Positions 6,051 to 9,252 of a stretch of 9,252 bases of DNA are shown piece after piece (the first letter of the stretch is position 1; each line of letters starts with the position of its first letter). Source of the DNA: BOG-1112 sp964635325. GTDB taxonomy: Bacteria > Bdellovibrionota_B > Oligoflexia > Oligoflexales > Bog-1112. The stretch is taken from NCBI GenBank assembly GCA_964635325.1, contig CAZWOL010000082.1, positions 1-9,252 of the forward strand, in the 5' to 3' direction. Both the position numbers and the translations under genes were made by a program. The notes under the pieces were generated by a model, which searched no databases, was not told where the DNA came from, and was given only the letters and a program-made list of their open reading frames with translations.

Positions 6051-6487
6051 TGAGTATACAAAAACGAATTATGGACGACATAAAAACAGCGATGAAGTCC
6101 AATGATACCCTAAGGAAGAACGTCCTACGTATGGTTCTGAGTGATATTAAGTATGCTCAGGCAGCTGTGAATGTTCATCAGGAGCTTGATGAAGAATCAG
6201 CGATGAAAGTGGTCGCGGGTTACCACAAAAAACTCAAAAAATCTTTTGATGAGTTTCCTGAGGGTGAGCGACGTGAGGAGCTCCGCAAAGAGATCGCTCT
6301 CGTTGAGGAGTACTTACCCAAAGCGATGAGTTCGGAAGAGCTGGATGAGGTCGTCAAAAAAACTTTGTCGACCAACGCATCCCGCAATTTTGGTGAGCTT
6401 ATGAAAGCGGTGCTTGCACAAGTTGGGACTTCTGCTGACTCCAAAATGGTGAGTGAAAAAATCAAAAAGCATCTCGAAGCGAATTAA
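6050..6487 (+). CDS. yqeY: YqeY family protein (GatB/YqeY domain)
   Basis: The 145-residue, highly charged, all-helical protein covers the full length of the YqeY family (about 147-150 residues). This family resembles the C-terminal tRNA-binding tail of the amidotransferase subunit GatB, but its cellular role is not settled. Landmarks: the N-terminal IQKRIMDDIKTAMKSND (3-19), LRMVLSDIKYA (26-36), a basic helix KVVAGYHKKLKKS (53-65), EEYLPKAMSSEEL (86-98) and the closing FGELMKAVLAQVGTSADSK (114-132). The ATG at 6050 is preferred because the family begins MSxxxRI; a GTG codon directly before it is possible. GAGGAAG (6039-6045) is the ribosome binding site. In many bacteria yqeY follows rpsU; here it follows a pyruvate-kinase homologue by 140 bp. 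Cytoplasmic, intact, nothing odd in its own sequence. Confidence 0.92.
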   Translation: MSIQKRIMDDIKTAMKSNDTLRKNVLRMVLSDIKYAQAAVNVHQELDEESAMKVVAGYHKKLKKSFDEFPEGERREELRKEIALVEEYLPKAMSSEELDEVVKKTLSTNASRNFGELMKAVLAQVGTSADSKMVSEKIKKHLEAN

Positions 6488-6592
6488 TAGAAGTTCAAGA
6501 TCCGCGCCTTTCTCTCCTAAACTCTCTTGCTTAGAAAACGCACATTATACCCGGCATCCTTTCACTAGCGGGCTCGCCTCAAGTGTTGTAGA

Positions 6593-6608
6593 TTTCGTCC
6601 CGACGAAA
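6593..6608. promoter_or_regulatory. 16-bp palindromic element upstream of exported-protein gene
   Basis: TTTCGTC (6593-6599) and GACGAAA (6602-6608) are perfect 7-bp inverted arms around CC. The element lies 33 bp before the preferred start of the following gene, close to where an operator overlapping a promoter would be. As RNA the 2-nt loop is too tight for the full stem, which favours a protein-binding site over a hairpin. No convincing -35/-10 pair was seen nearby. Confidence 0.35.
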
Positions 6609-6641
6609 AGAACGTACGAGGAACTCCGTGGTTTGGTGTGC

Positions 6642-8954
6642 ATGATTCTAAGAGATCGTAAAACAAAGTCGAGTTGTCGATGGAACAAGATTGCCATCGC
6701 TGTGCTCTTTTTTAGTTTCTCTTCGGGGTTGTTTGCTCAAGAGACGCAGGGCATTCCCCTCGACCTTCTGCGTAATAGCGAGCATACTGTCGATTCTCTT
6801 TTAGAAATGGCCTTGGATCCGAGTCGTCCCGACTATGAGCCTGAGGAGTATGTTACTGGTGAGCCAGACCCAGTTGTACTTCCCAATACCTCTAAATCAG
6901 CACCAGAGTTTAGACCTCTTAGTGATCTAACAATTTCAGAGGGTCAGACTGTTGCGGATGTTATTCGAGATGCTGAAGACGATCTAGACCAGTATTTAGC
7001 TGCGCAACCTGCAGTCCAAGATTCTTATGTTCATGAAATGGATGATGTTCTTGCAGGCAAGGGGTCGCTACCGAAACGACCTCCACAAAATGACACTCCA
7101 CAGGATAGCGTTCTTCCTGCGTCGCCACTATCCAATTTACTAGCAGATAAAACCCAATCTGTTGCACATGCAGAGACAGATGTGGTCATCTCGGGCAGCG
7201 ATGATGCTATCAAGGTCAGTGTCCCTTCGATCCAAGCTGCTGTTGGAGAAAATGTACCCATCTCCCTAGGGGAAGGTGTTGGTGTTTTTGTACGAGATAA
7301 CAAAATTGTTCAGTGGAATCCAAAAGATCAGGTTCTTAGTGCTTTGAGTGAAGGCTCAACCGAGATTTATCTGCACTATGAAAACCAATTGACGATTTTG
7401 CCGGTCCAGATTGGAACTACAAGTCAACCTTTGTTGGTGGCTCATGAACGTACCGTACTTAGCAATGCAGCAGGACCGATGGTTCGCCTAGCAAGTTTGG
7501 ATGTAGGATCTGGCAATCGTAAGTCAAAAGCTATTGCTGCAAATCATTCCCCTCGTTTACGAGGACATGCTCCAAGTGCACCGAGCTATGATTCGCGTGC
7601 TACCGATAGTGATGCCTTTGAATTCACCACGGATCTGCAGATTGCTGAGACACAAAAAATCAGTTTCCGTGTTGTTGATGAACGTACCCAGGAAAAAAAG
7701 ACCTATCCCGTACAAGGTGTCCATGTTCACTTAGTTGGAACCAATTTTAGCAAAGATGGTACCAAGCTAAATCAGGTGACTGACAGTTTAGGGATGTTGA
7801 ACAATTTGGAAGTTCCCAAATCATCCAGCTTTGTAGTATCGGTCAAAGATCCGTTCCAACGTTATCGCAGTACGGTAGTTGAGGTTCCAGCAAGTAGTAT
7901 TGTTGACAATGAACCGATCGTCATCCGTCTCATTGGACAAGATACTTTCGAGGCCTACACAAGTGTGATTGTCGACGGAACGCGTGATGATCACGCAAGT
8001 GTTTGTGCTTCTGTCTTGGGTTCTGATAACAAACCCCTGTCTGGAGCTGCGGTCAGTATCGATGTAGGCAATTCTCGACCTTACTATTTCAATCGCTATG
8101 GATTTTTGGATCCCAACGCAACTCAAACGAGTGAAGAGGGTCGCTTCTGCTTCTTTGACCTTGAGCCAGGACCATTTGCCTTCTATTTCAAAAAAGCAAA
8201 TGGAGAGCAGGGAGCTCCTATACCTCTTAACCTCTTTGCTGGTTCGCATCTTGAATATCGCTTTGATTTAGGCGAAGAAGAATTTGTGTCGACCGCTCTT
8301 GCAGTGGCTCCAACCGCTTTTGAAATGTGGCATGGTGGACGCATTACCGAAAAAGAATATAGATCTATCGATTTTGCGGCACTCACTCCTCTAGGTTCTG
8401 ATACCACGCTCGCCTATGATGGTGCGTTGTCAACAGTAACAGGCAAGCAGATCTTTCAAGGTGGTCGAGCCTACACGCTATCGAATAGTTCAGAGTTTGA
8501 AGAAACGCTTTATCGTATTAGTCTCGATTCTGCAGAAGAAACAGTAACGCCACTTTTTCCTAATGGATTCTTGGATTATGTGTCGGCTCAATCCAACATC
8601 ATCCGTGATTTCAACAATCGAGGTACAGTCCTGATCGATCACGGTATTTTAGATGACGATGGTTATGAAGATAAAAATATCGAAATTACTCTCTATGATC
8701 AGTATGATCGACCTGTTGGTGAACGTGTAAGTCTTAGCACTACAAATTCTTCATCAGCAGTATTCTTCAACGTACCTCCAGGACTTTACTCGGTGGCTGT
8801 CAAAGGTTCGGATGGTCGCAGTGTGTCGAATGATACAGCTCTTGTATACACAGACACTTTGTCTTATGTCCGTACCGGTAGTCCACTCGTTCGTGTTCCG
8901 GTCGAAGCCCAAGTCCATCTGCCTACCGTAAGTTCTCCCGCTTCTGTTTATTGA
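6642..8954 (+). CDS. Large exported multi-domain beta-rich protein, function unknown
   Basis: From the ATG at 6642 the product has 770 residues. A basic N-terminus and hydrophobic core (about 15-30) end in LFA-QE (cleavage near 32/33), a typical signal peptide with no lipobox cysteine. Residues 35-180 are acidic, proline-rich and low in order. About 187-257 (IKVSVPSIQAAVGENVPISL to LTILPVQIG) resembles the small beta domain at the N-terminus of pilus secretins. Segments near 357-416 (VQGVHVHLVG...TDSLGMLNNLEVP), 452-546 (SVLGSDNKPLSGAAVSIDVG...EGRFCFFDLEPGPF) and 677-742 (ITLYDQYDRPVG...VPPGLYSVAV) follow the carboxypeptidase-regulatory-like or PEGA-like pattern. No transmembrane helix or catalytic motif was seen. 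The start is uncertain: GAGGAA (6618-6623) suits a TTG at 6633 (9 nt) or GTG at 6636 (12 nt) better than the ATG (18 nt). The frame is open back to 6453, inside yqeY. Probably an envelope or surface protein. Confidence 0.85.
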   Translation: MILRDRKTKSSCRWNKIAIAVLFFSFSSGLFAQETQGIPLDLLRNSEHTVDSLLEMALDPSRPDYEPEEYVTGEPDPVVLPNTSKSAPEFRPLSDLTISEGQTVADVIRDAEDDLDQYLAAQPAVQDSYVHEMDDVLAGKGSLPKRPPQNDTPQDSVLPASPLSNLLADKTQSVAHAETDVVISGSDDAIKVSVPSIQAAVGENVPISLGEGVGVFVRDNKIVQWNPKDQVLSALSEGSTEIYLHYENQLTILPVQIGTTSQPLLVAHERTVLSNAAGPMVRLASLDVGSGNRKSKAIAANHSPRLRGHAPSAPSYDSRATDSDAFEFTTDLQIAETQKISFRVVDERTQEKKTYPVQGVHVHLVGTNFSKDGTKLNQVTDSLGMLNNLEVPKSSSFVVSVKDPFQRYRSTVVEVPASSIVDNEPIVIRLIGQDTFEAYTSVIVDGTRDDHASVCASVLGSDNKPLSGAAVSIDVGNSRPYYFNRYGFLDPNATQTSEEGRFCFFDLEPGPFAFYFKKANGEQGAPIPLNLFAGSHLEYRFDLGEEEFVSTALAVAPTAFEMWHGGRITEKEYRSIDFAALTPLGSDTTLAYDGALSTVTGKQIFQGGRAYTLSNSSEFEETLYRISLDSAEETVTPLFPNGFLDYVSAQSNIIRDFNNRGTVLIDHGILDDDGYEDKNIEITLYDQYDRPVGERVSLSTTNSSSAVFFNVPPGLYSVAVKGSDGRSVSNDTALVYTDTLSYVRTGSPLVRVPVEAQVHLPTVSSPASVY

Positions 8955-8979
8955 TGTTAAGATGATATTATTAACATCA
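8952..8979 (+). terminator. Stem-loop over the stop codon of the exported-protein gene
   Basis: TGATGTTAA (8952-8960) and TTAACATCA (8971-8979) are perfect 9-bp arms around a 10-nt loop. The left arm starts with the TGA stop codon. It is well placed to end or protect the transcript, but there is no T tract after it, so intrinsic termination is unproven. Confidence 0.4.
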
Positions 8980-8994
8980 TACTAGGAATGACCC

Positions 8995-9053
8995 ACTCGT
9001 CATCCGTACTCGTCATCCGTACTCGTCATCCGTACTCGTCATCCGTACTCGTC
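8995..9053. repeat. Four perfect 13-bp tandem repeats plus partial fifth
   Basis: The unit ACTCGTCATCCGT is repeated head to tail at 8995-9007, 9008-9020, 9021-9033 and 9034-9046 without a single mismatch. A partial ACTCGTC (9047-9053) follows and merges into the second copy of the interspersed repeat. The array is intergenic, has no long open frame and shows none of the spacer structure of a CRISPR. Perfect identity suggests recent expansion by slippage or an assembly-sensitive minisatellite. Confidence 0.95.
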
Positions 9054-9089
9054 CGTCACCCCGAGCGGCAGCCGAGGGGTCGCCTGCTT
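9052..9089. repeat. Interspersed repeat, copy B
   Basis: The element starts with TCCGTCAC (9052-9059) and ends with CGAGGGGTCGCCTGCTT (9073-9089), matching the ends of the segment at 2344-2404 with one mismatch in the longer block. ACCCC (9058-9062) pairs with GGGGT (9076-9080), and CGG (9066-9068) with CCG (9072-9074), giving an imperfect GC-rich hairpin. It is shorter than copy A because the middle differs. It directly abuts the 13-bp tandem array. Confidence 0.6.
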
Positions 9090-9145
9090 AGTCAAATTGT
9101 AAGATGATACTAGCTATGCGGGGATCAATAACGAAAGGACTTTTG

Positions 9146-9229
9146 ATGAATTTGAAGAGTGCATCATTTAACCTGTTTTTTTTATGTATTCTCTTACTAA
9201 CTGAAGTTACGCAAAAGGTGAATCTTTAG
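9146..9229 (+). pseudogene. Short signal-peptide-like ORF, probably broken gene start
   Basis: AAAGGA (9134-9139) lies 6 nt before an ATG that opens only 27 codons. The product has a basic start (MNLKSASFN) and a hydrophobic core (LFFLCILLLT), like a signal peptide, and then reaches TAG (9227-9229). A run of eight T (9176-9183) lies within the hydrophobic core. In the frame two bases ahead, SYAKGESLVAQCLHA (9205-9249) reads like a signal-cleavage site plus the start of a mature exported protein, possibly cytochrome-like. That frame is closed by TGA just before it (9202) and at the window end (9250). A frameshifted exported-protein gene is one explanation; a short membrane or leader peptide is another. 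Confidence 0.35.
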
Positions 9230-9252
9230 TTGCTCAATGCTTACATGCTTGA

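Noticed and set aside
6560..6580. Third copy of the interspersed repeat suggested by GGGCTCGCCT
   Set aside because: Only a short core is shared with the two real copies; the end blocks are missing.
6453..6641. N-terminal extension of the exported protein from a GTG inside yqeY (63 extra residues)
   Set aside because: The extension would place the signal peptide internally and overlap yqeY; the signal sequence supports a start at 6633-6642.
7821..8249. 142-codon minus-strand open frame inside the exported-protein gene
   Set aside because: It is antisense to a continuous long gene and shows no domain-like sequence; treated as a shadow.
8995..9053. CRISPR array
   Set aside because: The 13-bp units are directly adjacent with no unique spacers and no cas genes nearby.

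Overview
The window looks like chromosomal DNA of a Gram-negative bacterium. Supporting this are a prokaryotic ATP-grasp glutathione synthetase, a pyruvoyl-type phosphatidylserine decarboxylase and a large exported protein with a signal peptide. Base composition is moderate and slightly AT-rich by eye. The gene order does not match a model organism I can name. A proteobacterium in the broad sense (possibly a delta-type, Bdellovibrionota or related lineage) is a guess, not a demonstration.

Left part (1-1140): nested hairpins at the left edge, a strong stem just beyond the end of the leftward glutathione synthetase gene (gshB), then a divergent promoter region between gshB and pgk containing a perfect inverted repeat. 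Middle-left (1141-3213): pgk and tpiA, two consecutive glycolytic genes in the same direction. They are separated by 114 bp holding an interspersed repeat that recurs near the right end of the window. A small, unrecognised leftward gene (3214-3417) converges on tpiA and has its own promoter with an operator-like inverted repeat.

Middle-right (3626-5909): psd followed 16 bp later by a pyruvate-kinase-family gene, probably one transcription unit. The pyruvate-kinase homologue has normal length and a well-kept C-terminal half. However, nearly every signature residue of the active site is replaced, and the phosphate/K+ binding motifs of the N-terminal half are gone. This is the most unusual thing in the window. 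Next is a YqeY-family gene (6050-6487), which overlaps the stop of a possible 17-codon upstream ORF.

Right part (6642-9252): a long gene for an exported, multi-domain beta-rich protein of unknown function, with a stem-loop over its stop codon. It is followed by four perfect 13-bp tandem repeats and a second copy of the interspersed repeat. At the edge is a short ORF with a good ribosome binding site and a signal-peptide-like sequence that soon hits a stop, with plausible mature sequence in another frame.

Functionally the window combines central glycolysis (PGK, TPI, a PK-like protein), thiol metabolism (GshB), membrane phospholipid synthesis (Psd) and an envelope or secreted protein. No complete mobile element, CRISPR array, rRNA or tRNA was found. 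No gene-free stretch exceeds about 210 bp.
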